Below, one piece after another: positions 43,081 to 52,599 of a stretch of DNA of 64,000 bases. The translations under genes were made by a program, and so were the position numbers. Numbering within the stretch: position 1 is the stretch's first letter; every line of letters starts with the position of its first letter. Source of the DNA: Syntrophales bacterium (GTDB lineage: Bacteria; Desulfobacterota; Syntrophia; Syntrophales; PHBD01); assembly GCA_035363115.1 (NCBI GenBank), contig DAOSEM010000004.1, forward strand, positions 62,001 through 126,000. Direction: 5' to 3'. The notes below the pieces were generated by a model, which saw nothing but the letters and a program-made list of their open reading frames with translations, had not been told where the DNA came from and ran no database searches.

Positions 43081-44457
43081 ATGGAAACGGGAACGCAACG
43101 GAAAACCTTCTTCATCCGGACCTTCGGGTGCCAGATGAACGTCCATGACGCAGAGCAGATGGCGGACCTTCTGTGCAAGGCCGGATGGGAAGAAGCGGCC
43201 GGCGAACGCCAGGCCCGCCTGATTCTCATCAATACCTGCAGCATCCGGGAAAAGGCCGCCCAGAAGGTGTACAGCCTCCTGGGGCGCCTCCAGGAGGCGA
43301 AACGGCGCCGGCCGGACCTGATGATCGGCGTGACCGGGTGCCTCGCCCAGCAGCTGGGCCCGCAACTGGTCAGGAAGATCCCCGCCGTGGACCTCGTCGT
43401 CGGAACGCATCAGGCCCACCGCCTGCCGGAATTCGTCCGGACCGTGGAGGAAGGGGGCCGGGTGGTCGAGACGGCCTTCAACGATTCAGTCCCTTGCCTG
43501 CATCGGATCGTCCTGCCGCCGGCGGGGACCGTCAGCGCCTTCGTGACGATCATGCAGGGCTGCAACAACTATTGCGCCTTCTGCGTCGTTCCGTACCTCC
43601 GGGGCAGGGAGGAGAGCAGGCCCTGCCGGGAGATCCTGGAGGAGATCCGGCTCCTTGGCGGACGGGGCGTTCGGGAGGTGGTCCTCCTGGGGCAGAATGT
43701 CAATTCCTACGGGCGGAATCTCGTGGAAGGGATCGATTTTGCAGACCTGCTCCGGGAGATTGCCGGGGTGGAGGGGATCGAGCGGATCCGCTTCACCACG
43801 TCCCACCCGAAGGACCTGTCGGACGGGCTGATCCGGGCTTTCCGGGATATCGAGCCCCTCTGCGAGCACATCCATCTGCCCGTCCAGTCGGGCTCGGACC
43901 GGGTGCTGGCCCGGATGAACCGCCGCTATACCCGGGAGGACTACCTCGGGAAGGTGGCGCGCCTGCGGGAGGCCTGTCCGGACGTGGCCGTCTCGTCGGA
44001 CATGATCGTGGGCTTCCCGGGCGAGACGGAAGTGGATTTCGAGGATACGCTGGCCCTGATGGAGGACGTTCGCTTTGACAGCCTCTTCTCCTTCAAGTAT
44101 TCCGAGCGGGAAGGAACGGCGGCGCTCCTTCTGGACGGCAGGGTGGACGAGCGGGTCAAGAGCCGCCGGCTCCGGATCCTCCAGGATCTCCAGGACCGTC
44201 ACACGCTCTTGAAGCATCAGCGCGACGTGGGGCGAACCCTGGAGGTACTGGTGGAAGGGACCAGCCGGAACAGCGATGAGGACCTGACGGGAAGGACCCG
44301 GACGAACCGGATTGTCAATTTCCCGGGCGACAGGGCCTGGATCGGCCGGACCGTGATGGTGGCGATCCGGGAAGCCTTCCTCCATTCCCTCAGAGGTGAA
44401 GCGGTTCTGCCGGGGCTGCGGGTCCCGGCGCGGCCGATGAACCCGAAGGCGGCATGA
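43081..44457 (+). CDS. miaB: tRNA-2-methylthio-N6-dimethylallyladenosine synthase MiaB
   Basis: 458 residues. The N-terminal UPF0004 domain has Cys17 (FGCQMN), Cys53 and Cys87, ligands of the auxiliary 4Fe-4S cluster. The radical SAM motif CNNYCAFC provides Cys161, Cys165 and Cys168. HIHLPVQSGSDRVLARMNRRY is characteristic of MiaB, and a TRAM domain occupies the C-terminus. It methylthiolates A37 of tRNAs reading U-starting codons. The ATG at 43081 fits the family start. First gene of the long plus-strand housekeeping run. Confidence 0.95.
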   Translation: METGTQRKTFFIRTFGCQMNVHDAEQMADLLCKAGWEEAAGERQARLILINTCSIREKAAQKVYSLLGRLQEAKRRRPDLMIGVTGCLAQQLGPQLVRKIPAVDLVVGTHQAHRLPEFVRTVEEGGRVVETAFNDSVPCLHRIVLPPAGTVSAFVTIMQGCNNYCAFCVVPYLRGREESRPCREILEEIRLLGGRGVREVVLLGQNVNSYGRNLVEGIDFADLLREIAGVEGIERIRFTTSHPKDLSDGLIRAFRDIEPLCEHIHLPVQSGSDRVLARMNRRYTREDYLGKVARLREACPDVAVSSDMIVGFPGETEVDFEDTLALMEDVRFDSLFSFKYSEREGTAALLLDGRVDERVKSRRLRILQDLQDRHTLLKHQRDVGRTLEVLVEGTSRNSDEDLTGRTRTNRIVNFPGDRAWIGRTVMVAIREAFLHSLRGEAVLPGLRVPARPMNPKAA

Positions 44458-44488
44458 ACGGAGGAAAACCGGGGAGGGGTGGCAAGCG

Positions 44489-44989
44489 ATGATGGTCGAG
44501 ATGAAAGTGGCGGGCCTGACGATCGATCCGGTGACGAATACGCCCATCGTGATCCTGAAGGACCAGGAAGAAAAGAGAATTCTGCCGATCTGGATTGGGC
44601 TCTTCGAGGCCAGCGCCATTGCCACGGAGCTGGAGGGGATCAACTTCTCCAGGCCCATGACGCACGATCTGATCCGGGACATCCTGGCAAACCTCGGGGT
44701 CGAGGTGCTGAAGGTCGAAGTCCATGACCTCCGGAACAACACCTTCTTCGCGAACATCCACCTCCTCCGGGAGGGAAAGACGCAGGTCATCGATGCCCGC
44801 CCCAGCGATGCCCTGGCCCTGGCGCTCCGGGCGGGTGCTCCCATCTATGTGGAGGAGCGGGTCATCGAGAAATCCCGGAGCATCGACGTGGGGACGAAGA
44901 TCACCGACCTGGAGAAGGAAAAGGAAGATAAACTGAAGGATTTTCTGGAAAACCTGGATCCCGACGACTTTGGAAAATACAAGATGTAG
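44489..44989 (+). CDS. bifunctional nuclease domain protein (DUF151)
   Basis: 166 residues, the typical size. ILPIWIGLFEASAIATELEG is the family core, followed by THDLIRDILANLG, TFFANIHL and ARPSDALALALRAGAPIYV. DUF151/BFN domains show DNase/RNase activity in plants and bacteria; a role in DNA or RNA turnover is likely but not shown here. The C-terminus is an acidic/Lys-rich helix (DLEKEKEDKLKDFLENLDPDD). Two adjacent ATGs (44489, 44492) are possible. It follows miaB by 31 bp, as in many delta-proteobacterial genomes. Confidence 0.88.
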   Translation: MMVEMKVAGLTIDPVTNTPIVILKDQEEKRILPIWIGLFEASAIATELEGINFSRPMTHDLIRDILANLGVEVLKVEVHDLRNNTFFANIHLLREGKTQVIDARPSDALALALRAGAPIYVEERVIEKSRSIDVGTKITDLEKEKEDKLKDFLENLDPDDFGKYKM

Positions 44990-45118
44990 CATTGGCGGTT
45001 CCGGATTTCCGAGGGAATTTACCGGTCCGGGATCCCGGCGGTAGAACCTTCCTGCCGCGAAGACCGGGCGCCTGCGGGCGGCCGGCGTTCTTAAACACGG
45101 TATTTCTCGGGGCACTGG

Positions 45119-46054
45119 ATGACGGAGGAAGCCCTCGCCGCCTTCGAGCGGCACCTGCGGGTGGAGCGGAATCTCTCCCCCCAGACGATCCGGGCATACA
45201 TGGCGGACCTTGGGCAGTTCCGAGGATTCCTGGCCCAGGGACCCGCGGGCCGGCAGGGAGGCGGGGATCTCCTGGAGCGGGCCGATTCCCTGGCCCTTCG
45301 GAGCTACCTGGCGGACCTGTACCGGAGGAAGCTCCGGAAGACGTCCATCGGCCGGAAGCTGGCGGCCCTGAAGACGTTCTACGCGTTCCTCCTGCGCGAG
45401 GGAAGGATCCGGACCAGCCCGGCGGAGTTGATCCAGGCGCCGAAGGCGGAGAAATACGTCCCGAAAGTGCTGTCGGTGGACGACATGTTCGCCCTCCTGG
45501 GGGACCTCTTCGATGCCGGGCCCCTCGGACGGCGTGACCGGGCGATCCTGGAGCTTTTCTACGGGTCCGGGATCCGCCTGAGCGAGCTGGCTGGACTGAA
45601 CGTTCAGGATGTGGATCTGGCCGGGAGCCTGGTGAAGGTGCGGGGCAAGGGCGCCCGGGAGCGCCTCGTGCCGCTGGGACCGCCCTGCCGCGAGGCCCTG
45701 GAGCGCTGGATCCGGGAGAGGCACGTCCTCGCCCGGCAAGAAGGGACGGGAAGCGAGACCCCCCTGTTTCTCAACCACTCGGGGGGGCGGCTGTCGGGGC
45801 GTTCCGTGGCCCGCCTTCTGGACGGCTACGTGCGGAAGAGCGGGATCGGGCGGAAGATCAGCCCCCATGCGCTCAGGCACAGCTTCGCGACGCACCTTCT
45901 GGACGCCGGGGCGGATCTCCGGTCCATCCAGGAAATGCTGGGACACAAGAGCCTGTCGACGACGCAGAAATACACCGCCGTCAGCATCGGCCGACTGCTG
46001 GACGTATATGACCGGGCCCATCCGAAGGCCCGGGAAGGAGAAGAGGAACCATGA
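45119..46054 (+). CDS. xerC: tyrosine recombinase XerC
   Basis: 311 residues. The SAM-like N-terminal core-binding domain (about 1-105) is followed by the catalytic domain with Arg153 (GSGIRLSELAGL), Lys177, His250 and Arg253 (HALRHSFATHLLDAG), His276 (LGHKSLSTTQKY) and the nucleophile Tyr285. It resolves chromosome dimers at dif with a partner Xer. The position directly before hslV, with an ATGA overlap, is the classic xerC-hslVU arrangement and distinguishes it from phage integrases. The start at 45119 fits family length. Confidence 0.93.
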   Translation: MTEEALAAFERHLRVERNLSPQTIRAYMADLGQFRGFLAQGPAGRQGGGDLLERADSLALRSYLADLYRRKLRKTSIGRKLAALKTFYAFLLREGRIRTSPAELIQAPKAEKYVPKVLSVDDMFALLGDLFDAGPLGRRDRAILELFYGSGIRLSELAGLNVQDVDLAGSLVKVRGKGARERLVPLGPPCREALERWIRERHVLARQEGTGSETPLFLNHSGGRLSGRSVARLLDGYVRKSGIGRKISPHALRHSFATHLLDAGADLRSIQEMLGHKSLSTTQKYTAVSIGRLLDVYDRAHPKAREGEEEP

Positions 46055-46641
46055 AGATTCGCGGGACCACCATCGTGGCCGTCCGGCACAGGGGAAAAGT
46101 CGTCGTGGCCGGCGACGGCCAGGTGACCGTGGACATGACCGTCATGAAGCACGGAGCCCGGAAGGTGCGGCGGCTCTACCACGACGATGTCGTCGTCGGT
46201 TTCGCCGGGGCCACGGCCGATGCCTTTACCCTTTTCGAGCGTTTCGACCAGAAGCTCGAGCAGTTCAACGGCAACCTCCTCCGGGCCGCGGTGGAGCTGA
46301 CCAAGGACTGGCGGACCGACCGAGTGCTCCGGCACCTGGAGGCCCTGATGATCGCCGTGAGCCGCGACGCGTTCCTGATGATCTCGGGAAGCGGGGACGT
46401 CATCGAGTCGGACGACGAGGTGATGGCCATCGGCTCCGGGGGACCCTATGCCCTGGCAGCCGCCCGGGCGATGGTCCGCCACGCCCCCGATCTCGAAGCA
46501 GCCGAAATTGCCCGGGAGTCGGTCCGTATCGCCTCGGAGATCTGCATCTACACGAACGACCAGGTCATCGTGGAAGAGCTGGACATGTCGGAGGAGCCCG
46601 ACGCGGGGACCCGCGTTCATCGGGCCCGCAGGAAGGAGTAA
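46051..46641 (+). CDS. hslV: ATP-dependent protease peptidase subunit HslV
   Basis: 196 residues of the proteasome-like beta fold. The TTIVAVR segment at residues 6-12 carries the N-terminal nucleophile, Thr6 after processing of the first five residues. GDGQVTV, GFAGATADAFTLFERF and IGSGGPYALAAARAM are the HslV signatures. It forms the double-hexamer proteolytic core working with HslU. It overlaps xerC by 4 bp (ATGA), and the HslU start follows 10 bp after its stop. Confidence 0.96.
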   Translation: MKIRGTTIVAVRHRGKVVVAGDGQVTVDMTVMKHGARKVRRLYHDDVVVGFAGATADAFTLFERFDQKLEQFNGNLLRAAVELTKDWRTDRVLRHLEALMIAVSRDAFLMISGSGDVIESDDEVMAIGSGGPYALAAARAMVRHAPDLEAAEIARESVRIASEICIYTNDQVIVEELDMSEEPDAGTRVHRARRKE

Positions 46642-46651
46642 CCGTTTTCCC

Positions 46652-48034
46652 ATGTCGGACAGACCGTTGACGCCCCGCATGATCGTGGAGAGGCTGGACC
46701 GCTACATCATCGGGCAAAAGGACGCCAAGCGCGCCGTGGCCATCGCCCTCCGGAACCGCTGGCGGCGGCAGAACGTATCGGGAGAGCTCCGGGACGAGAT
46801 CTCCCCGAAGAACATCATCATGATCGGTCCTACCGGGGTGGGGAAGACGGAGATCGCCCGACGCCTCGCCAAGATCGACAACGCGCCGTTCCTGAAAGTG
46901 GAGGCCTCCAAGTTCACCGAGGTGGGCTATGTGGGGCGGGACGTGGAGTCCATGATCCGCGACCTCGTGGAGCTGGCGGTCAACATGGTGAGGACCGAGG
47001 AACAGGAAAAGGTCCGGGTGAAGGCCGCCGAGCTGGCGGAGGAGCGGCTTCTGGACATTCTCCTGCCGCTCAGGCCCGTGGAGAAGCGGCCGGAGGAGAT
47101 CCTTGCGGACCACTCCGCCCGGGGCGACGAGGATGTCCCTCAGCAGAGAAGCGGCGCGACCCGGGAGCGTTTCCGGCGGCTCCTCCGGGAAGGGCACCTG
47201 AACGACCGGATGGTGGAGGTGGAGATCCAGGAGACCCGGGCCGCCCCGATGGTGGAGATCTTTTCCAGCGCCGGTATGGAGGACGTGGGGATGAACCTGA
47301 AGGACGCCTTCGGGAGCCTCTTTCCCCAGAAAAAGACGATGAAGAAGGTGACCGTCCCGGAGGCCCTCGAAATTCTCTCCCAGGAGGAGGCGGCCCGTCT
47401 GGTTGACATGGACAAGGTCACCCGGACGGCCTTGGAGCGGGTGGAGCAATCGGGGATCGTGTTCCTCGACGAGATCGACAAGATCGTCGGCAGCGAGGCC
47501 CCTCACGGTCCCGACGTCTCCCGGGAAGGGGTCCAGCGGGATCTTCTGCCCATCGTGGAGGGGTCCAATGTGAACACCCGTTACGGCATGATCCGGACGG
47601 ACCACATCCTGTTCATTGCCGCGGGCGCCTTCAGCATGGTAAAGCCCTCCGACCTGATCCCGGAAATGCAGGGGCGCTTTCCCATCCGGGTGGAGCTGGA
47701 TTCGCTGGGTCGCGAGGAGTTCATCCGGATCCTGACGGAGCCGCACAACGCCCTGATCCGGCAGTACGTGGAGATGATGGCCACGGAGGGGGTGGAACTC
47801 CGGTTCAGCGAGGACGCCATCGCGGAAATCGCCGAGACGGCGGCCCTGGTGAACGAGCGGACTGAAAACATCGGCGCCCGGCGCCTGTATACGATCATGG
47901 AGACCCTCCTGGACGAGATCTCCTTCGACGCGCCGGAGATGGAAGTGAAAGCGGTGGACATCACTGCCGAATACGTGCGGGAAAAGCTGGAAGACATCGT
48001 CGAGGACGAGGACCTGAGCCGGTATATCCTCTAA
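46652..48034 (+). CDS. hslU: ATP-dependent protease ATPase subunit HslU
   Basis: 460 residues. Walker A GPTGVGKT (59-66), the I-domain insertion at about 110-240, Walker B VFLDEIDKI, sensor GRFPIRVEL, and a C-terminal tail ending in DLSRYIL that docks into HslV. It unfolds substrates for HslV. The start at 46652 gives the usual MSDRPLTPRMIVERLD N-terminus; AAGGAG lies 12 nt upstream. A frame extending left overlaps hslV and is rejected. Confidence 0.96.
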   Translation: MSDRPLTPRMIVERLDRYIIGQKDAKRAVAIALRNRWRRQNVSGELRDEISPKNIIMIGPTGVGKTEIARRLAKIDNAPFLKVEASKFTEVGYVGRDVESMIRDLVELAVNMVRTEEQEKVRVKAAELAEERLLDILLPLRPVEKRPEEILADHSARGDEDVPQQRSGATRERFRRLLREGHLNDRMVEVEIQETRAAPMVEIFSSAGMEDVGMNLKDAFGSLFPQKKTMKKVTVPEALEILSQEEAARLVDMDKVTRTALERVEQSGIVFLDEIDKIVGSEAPHGPDVSREGVQRDLLPIVEGSNVNTRYGMIRTDHILFIAAGAFSMVKPSDLIPEMQGRFPIRVELDSLGREEFIRILTEPHNALIRQYVEMMATEGVELRFSEDAIAEIAETAALVNERTENIGARRLYTIMETLLDEISFDAPEMEVKAVDITAEYVREKLEDIVEDEDLSRYIL

Positions 48035-48135
48035 GGGGACGCGCCCCTGCGAACTCGGGCCGATCAGGGCAAAAGACCGTGAGGGGACGGATATGAAACC
48101 ATCCTCCCGATCGGCACAGGCAGGAGACAAAAGCG

Positions 48136-49026
48136 ATGAACATGCTGGAAAAATCGGTGGAGCGGGCGGAGATCCTCATGGAGGCCCTGCCCTACATCCG
48201 AAGGTTCTACAACAAGACCGTCGTCATCAAGTACGGCGGCCACGCGATGCTGGACGAAGAGCTCAAGGAGGGCTTCGCCAAGGACGTGCTCCTGATGAAG
48301 TACATCGGCATCAACCCTGTTGTGGTTCACGGCGGAGGACCCCAGATCGGGACGCTCCTGAAGAAGCTCGGGAAGGACTCGAAGTTCGTCCGGGGCCATC
48401 GGGTCACCGACGCGGAAACCATGAGCATCGTCGAGATGGTCCTGGTGGGGACGGTGAACAAGGAGATCGTGGGCCTCATCAACCGCCACGGCGGCAGGGC
48501 GGTGGGCCTGAGCGGCAAGGACGGCGGCCTGATCCTTGCCGAGAAATACAGCCTCAGCGAGGAGAAGTCCAAGGACACCCCATCGGAGATCATCGACCTG
48601 GGCCTCGTGGGAAAGGTGAAATCGATCAACGCGGAGCTCGTCCTGTCCCTGACGCGCGACGGGTTCATTCCGGTCATCGCCCCCACCGGGGCCGGCGAAG
48701 CCGGGGAGACCTACAACATCAACGCAGACATCGTCGCCGGCGAGATGGCGGCGGCGCTGAAGGCGGAGAAGCTGGTCCTCCTCACCGACGTGTCGGGGGT
48801 TCTCGACGAGCAGAAGGAGCTCATCAACACGATGACGAACCGCCAGGCCCTCGACATGATCGATGCCGGCGTGGTGGACGGGGGCATGTTTCCCAAGGTC
48901 AAGTGCTGCCTGAAGGCCCTCAAGGGAGGAGCCGCAAAGGCCCACATCATCGACGGACGGCTGAAGCACGCCATCCTCCTCGAGATGTTCACGGACTCGG
49001 GGATCGGCACGGAAATCGTCCAGTAG
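48136..49026 (+). CDS. argB: acetylglutamate kinase ArgB
   Basis: 296 residues with the amino-acid-kinase fold: KYGGHAM (phosphate binding), VHGGGPQIG, GLSGKDGGLILA, NINADIVAGEMAAAL and LLTDVSGVLD. It phosphorylates N-acetylglutamate, the second step of arginine synthesis. An N-terminal helix of about 25 residues before the core resembles that of arginine-inhibited hexameric forms, so feedback inhibition by arginine is plausible. First gene of the arg block; argC and argJ/argA are not in the window. Confidence 0.95.
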   Translation: MNMLEKSVERAEILMEALPYIRRFYNKTVVIKYGGHAMLDEELKEGFAKDVLLMKYIGINPVVVHGGGPQIGTLLKKLGKDSKFVRGHRVTDAETMSIVEMVLVGTVNKEIVGLINRHGGRAVGLSGKDGGLILAEKYSLSEEKSKDTPSEIIDLGLVGKVKSINAELVLSLTRDGFIPVIAPTGAGEAGETYNINADIVAGEMAAALKAEKLVLLTDVSGVLDEQKELINTMTNRQALDMIDAGVVDGGMFPKVKCCLKALKGGAAKAHIIDGRLKHAILLEMFTDSGIGTEIVQ

Positions 49027-49045
49027 GAAAGGAAAACGGAAAAGA

Positions 49046-50233
49046 ATGAACTCCCAGGAATGGATGCAGCGGTTCGACCGGTCCGTCATGGGGACCTACA
49101 AGCGGTACCCCATGATCCTGAGCCGGGGCGAGGGATGCCGGGTCTGGGACCTGGAGGGGAAGGAATACCTCGACTGCGTCGCCGGGATCGCCGTCTGCAG
49201 CCTCGGCCACAGCCATCCGAAGGTCGTCGAGGCCATCCGGAAGCAGGCGGGCATCCTCACGCACGTTTCGAACCTGTACTATACAGAGGCCCAGGGCCTC
49301 CTGGCGGAGCGCCTCGTCCAGGCGTCCTTCGCCGGGAAGGTCTTCTTCTGCAACAGCGGCGCCGAGGCGAACGAGGCGGCCATCAAGCTGGCCAGGAAGT
49401 ACGGGAACGAGGTCCTCGGCGGGAAGAACGAGATCATCACGATGGAGGGCTCCTTCCACGGCCGGACGCTGGCCACGATCACGGCGACGGGCCAGGCAAA
49501 GTTCCAGGCCGGCTTCGAGCCCCTGCCGGCGGGATTCCGCTATGTGCCCTACAACGACCTTTCCGCCCTGGAGGCGGCCGTCGACGGGAAGACCTGTGCG
49601 GTTCTCGTCGAGCCCGTTCAGGCGGAGGGAGGCGTCCGGGTCCCCGATCCGGGATACCTCAAGGGCGTGCGGGAGATCTGCGACCGGAAGGGAATCCTCC
49701 TGATCCTCGACGAGGTTCAGACGGGCATGGGCCGGACGGGAACGTTCCTGGCCCACGAGGCGGAGGGCATCACCCCGGACATCGCGACCCTGGCAAAGGC
49801 CCTGGGGAACGGCTTTCCCGTCGGGGCGATGCTGGCCACGGACAGGGCGGCCGCCGCCTTCGCGCCGGGAAACCACGCCTCCACCTTCGGCGGCAACCTT
49901 CTGGCCATGGCGGCAGGCCTGGCGGTCGTATCGGTCCTTCTGGATGAAGGCCTCCTGGTGCGCGCCGCGGAGGCCGGGCGTTATTTTATCGAGAAGCTGC
50001 GGGCGCTCAAGGAAAAGCACGCTTCGATCCGGGACGTCCGGGGAAAGGGACTTCTCCTGGGCGTGGAGATGGACCGGGAAGTCGCCGGAATCCTGACCCG
50101 CTGCTCGGAGAAGGGTCTCCTGGTCGCTACGGCGGGGACTCATGTCGTGCGGTTCGTACCGCCTCTCGTCATCACCGCCGCCGAAATCGACCGGGCGGTG
50201 GAGATCCTGGACGGCGTTCTGGAGGAGCCATGA
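49046..50233 (+). CDS. argD: acetylornithine aminotransferase ArgD
   Basis: 395 residues, class III PLP aminotransferase. GSEANEAAIK-like NSGAEANEAAIK, SFHGRTLATITATGQ, LDEVQTGMGRTG and the PLP lysine in TLAKALGNGFPVGA are all present. It converts N-acetylglutamate semialdehyde to N-acetylornithine and often doubles as succinyl-diaminopimelate aminotransferase, which would suit the nearby dap genes. The stop overlaps the argF start by ATGA. AAAGGAAA-type ribosome site 8-10 nt upstream. Confidence 0.95.
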   Translation: MNSQEWMQRFDRSVMGTYKRYPMILSRGEGCRVWDLEGKEYLDCVAGIAVCSLGHSHPKVVEAIRKQAGILTHVSNLYYTEAQGLLAERLVQASFAGKVFFCNSGAEANEAAIKLARKYGNEVLGGKNEIITMEGSFHGRTLATITATGQAKFQAGFEPLPAGFRYVPYNDLSALEAAVDGKTCAVLVEPVQAEGGVRVPDPGYLKGVREICDRKGILLILDEVQTGMGRTGTFLAHEAEGITPDIATLAKALGNGFPVGAMLATDRAAAAFAPGNHASTFGGNLLAMAAGLAVVSVLLDEGLLVRAAEAGRYFIEKLRALKEKHASIRDVRGKGLLLGVEMDREVAGILTRCSEKGLLVATAGTHVVRFVPPLVITAAEIDRAVEILDGVLEEP

Positions 50234-51144
50234 AGCGGGACCTGCTGACGGAATTCGACCTGACCATCGAGGAATTCGACCGGATCTTCGCCCGGAGCGG
50301 CGAGATGAAGGCGGATCTCAGGCAGGGGCGCCCCCACCGCTCCCTTGCCGGGCAGGTGCTGGGGATGATCTTCGAGAAGTCTTCGACCCGCACGCGGCTA
50401 TCCTTCGAAGTGGCCATGATCCAGCTTGGCGGGACGGCCATTTTTCTCTCCAGCCGTGACATCCAGATCGGACGGGGGGAAACGGTGGCCGACACCGCCC
50501 GGATCCTCTCCCGGTATGTCGACGGAGTCATGATCCGGACCTTCGGCCAGGAGGTCGTGGAGGAATTCGCCCGGTACGCGACGATCCCCGTCATCAACGG
50601 CCTGACGGATCTCCTGCATCCCTGCCAGATCCTGAGCGACCTCTTCACCGTCATCGAGAAGCGGGGAGGCTACGAGGACCTCAAGATCGCCTATGTGGGG
50701 GACGGGAACAACATCGCCAATTCCTGGCTGAACACCGCCGCCCGGCTTCCGTTTCACCTGGCGCTGGCCTGCCCGGAGGGGTACGAGCCGGACCGGGGGA
50801 TCCTGGACCGGGCCGTCCGGGAAGCCCCCCGCTCGGCCGTCCTTTTCCGGGATCCCCGGGATGCCGTCCGGGATGCCGACGTCGTCTACACGGACGTCTG
50901 GGCAAGCATGGGGCAGGAGGGCGAAAAGGCCGTCCGGGCAAAGGCATTCCAGGGTTATTGCATCGACGAGGCGCTCCTCGAACGGGCAAAGCCGGATGTC
51001 GTTGTCATGCACTGCCTGCCGGCCCATCGCGGGGAGGAAATCTCCGCCGCCGTCATGGACGGGCCGCGTTCCATCGTTTTCGACCAGGCGGAGAACCGCC
51101 TGCATGTACAGAAAGCAATCCTGGAGATGCTCATGGGCCGTTAG
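50230..51144 (+). CDS. argF: ornithine carbamoyltransferase ArgF
   Basis: 304 residues. SSTRTR binds carbamoyl phosphate, HPCQ follows in the same site, and HCLPAHRG binds ornithine near the C-terminus; these separate it from aspartate carbamoyltransferase. It forms citrulline. The 4-bp overlap with argD indicates translational coupling. The gene ends 76 bp before argG. Confidence 0.95.
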   Translation: MKRDLLTEFDLTIEEFDRIFARSGEMKADLRQGRPHRSLAGQVLGMIFEKSSTRTRLSFEVAMIQLGGTAIFLSSRDIQIGRGETVADTARILSRYVDGVMIRTFGQEVVEEFARYATIPVINGLTDLLHPCQILSDLFTVIEKRGGYEDLKIAYVGDGNNIANSWLNTAARLPFHLALACPEGYEPDRGILDRAVREAPRSAVLFRDPRDAVRDADVVYTDVWASMGQEGEKAVRAKAFQGYCIDEALLERAKPDVVVMHCLPAHRGEEISAAVMDGPRSIVFDQAENRLHVQKAILEMLMGR

Positions 51145-51220
51145 AGACGGCCCGGACGAGACCGGAGGACACTCTCGCTTTCAGGCTCCAGGGAGTTCAA
51201 GAACACAGGAGGATTCAATC

Positions 51221-52588
51221 ATGGTGCAACCGGTGAAAAAAGTGGTTCTTGCCTATTCGGGCGGGCTCGACACATCCGTCATCGTCCAATGGCTCATCGA
51301 GACGTACGGCTGCGAGGTCATTGCCTTCGCCGCCGACGTGGGACAGAAGGAGGAACTGGACGGGCTCAGGGAAAAGGCGATCAGTACAGGGGCCAGCCGA
51401 TGCTACATCGACGATCTCCGGGACGAGTTCGCCCGGGACTTCATCTTTCCGGCGCTGAAGGCCAACGCCATCTACGAGGGGGTCTACCTCCTGGGAACAT
51501 CCCTGGCGAGGCCGCTGATCGCCAAGCGGCAGCTCGAGATCGCAACCCTCGAGGGCGCCGACGCCGTCTGCCATGGCGCCACCGGCAAGGGAAACGACCA
51601 GGTGCGCTTTGAGCTGACCTACATGGCGCTCAATCCGAACATCCGGATCATCTCCGCCTGGAAGGATCCGAACTGGATCTTCGATTCCCGGGACTCGATG
51701 TTCGACTACGCGGAGAAACACGGTATTCCGCTGCCGCTGACGAAGGACAAGCCCTATTCGAGCGACCGGAATTCGCTGCACATCTCCCACGAGGGGGCGA
51801 TCCTGGAGGATCCCTGGGCGGAGCCGCCGGAGGACATCTTCGTCCTCACCGTCTCGCCGGAAGCCGCTCCGGACAAGCCGACCTACGTGGAAATCGACTT
51901 CGTCAAGGGGGTTCCCGTGGCGGTCGACGGCGTCCGCATGCTGCCGGCGGAGTTGATGGACCACCTGAACACGATCGCCGGAGCCAACGGCGTCGGCCGG
52001 GTGGACATGGTGGAGAACCGGTTCGTGGGCATGAAGTCCAGGGGCGTGTACGAGACCCCCGGCGGCACCGTGCTGTGGGCGGCCCACCGGGCCCTCGAGT
52101 CGATCACGATGGACCGGGAGGTCATGTTCATGCGGGATTCACTGATTCCCAAGTACTCCCAGCTCGTCTACAACGGCTTCTGGTATGCCCCGGAAATGCA
52201 GGCCCTGCAGTGCTTCATCGACCAGACCCAGGAGAACGTCACCGGAACGGCCCGGATCAAGCTCTACAAGGGAAACTGCATCGTCGTCGGCAGGAAGTCC
52301 CCCCTGACCCTCTATCGCGAGGACTTCGCGACGTTCGAGAAGGACCAGGTCTACAACCAGATGGACGCCACGGGATTCATCCGGCTGAACGCCCTCCGGC
52401 TCCGGATCAAGGCCATGGTTGAGCAGGAAAGGATCCGCCAGGATGGGGAGCGGCGTGGTGTCGAGCGCCGTCTCAGCGAGCGGAGGAACGGCGACCGGCG
52501 GGGAGCGAAGGTACCCATCCAGAAGGATGCGCGGGCTTCGGAGCGCCGCAGGGTGGGCCGTCGCACGAAGGAACGCCGGCAGAAATAG
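51221..52588 (+). CDS. argG: argininosuccinate synthase ArgG with arginine-rich C-terminal tail
   Basis: 455 residues. The enzyme body (about 1-407) has the ATP P-loop AYSGGLDTS (12-20), TGKGNDQVRFE and SDRNSLHISHEG motifs. It joins citrulline and aspartate. After the usual end of the protein (about 400 residues in the family), residues 408-455 form an extra basic tail with repeated ERR, DRR and GRR units, about 16 Arg in 48 residues. The tail is in frame and ends at a normal stop, so it is not a frameshift product by sight. The function of the tail is unknown. AGGAGG is 9 nt before the ATG. Confidence 0.95.
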   Translation: MVQPVKKVVLAYSGGLDTSVIVQWLIETYGCEVIAFAADVGQKEELDGLREKAISTGASRCYIDDLRDEFARDFIFPALKANAIYEGVYLLGTSLARPLIAKRQLEIATLEGADAVCHGATGKGNDQVRFELTYMALNPNIRIISAWKDPNWIFDSRDSMFDYAEKHGIPLPLTKDKPYSSDRNSLHISHEGAILEDPWAEPPEDIFVLTVSPEAAPDKPTYVEIDFVKGVPVAVDGVRMLPAELMDHLNTIAGANGVGRVDMVENRFVGMKSRGVYETPGGTVLWAAHRALESITMDREVMFMRDSLIPKYSQLVYNGFWYAPEMQALQCFIDQTQENVTGTARIKLYKGNCIVVGRKSPLTLYREDFATFEKDQVYNQMDATGFIRLNALRLRIKAMVEQERIRQDGERRGVERRLSERRNGDRRGAKVPIQKDARASERRRVGRRTKERRQK

Positions 52589-52599
52589 GAAGAAAAACG

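Noticed and set aside
45119..46054. Phage or island integrase
   Set aside because: The tyrosine recombinase sits directly before hslVU with an ATGA overlap, the classic xerC context.
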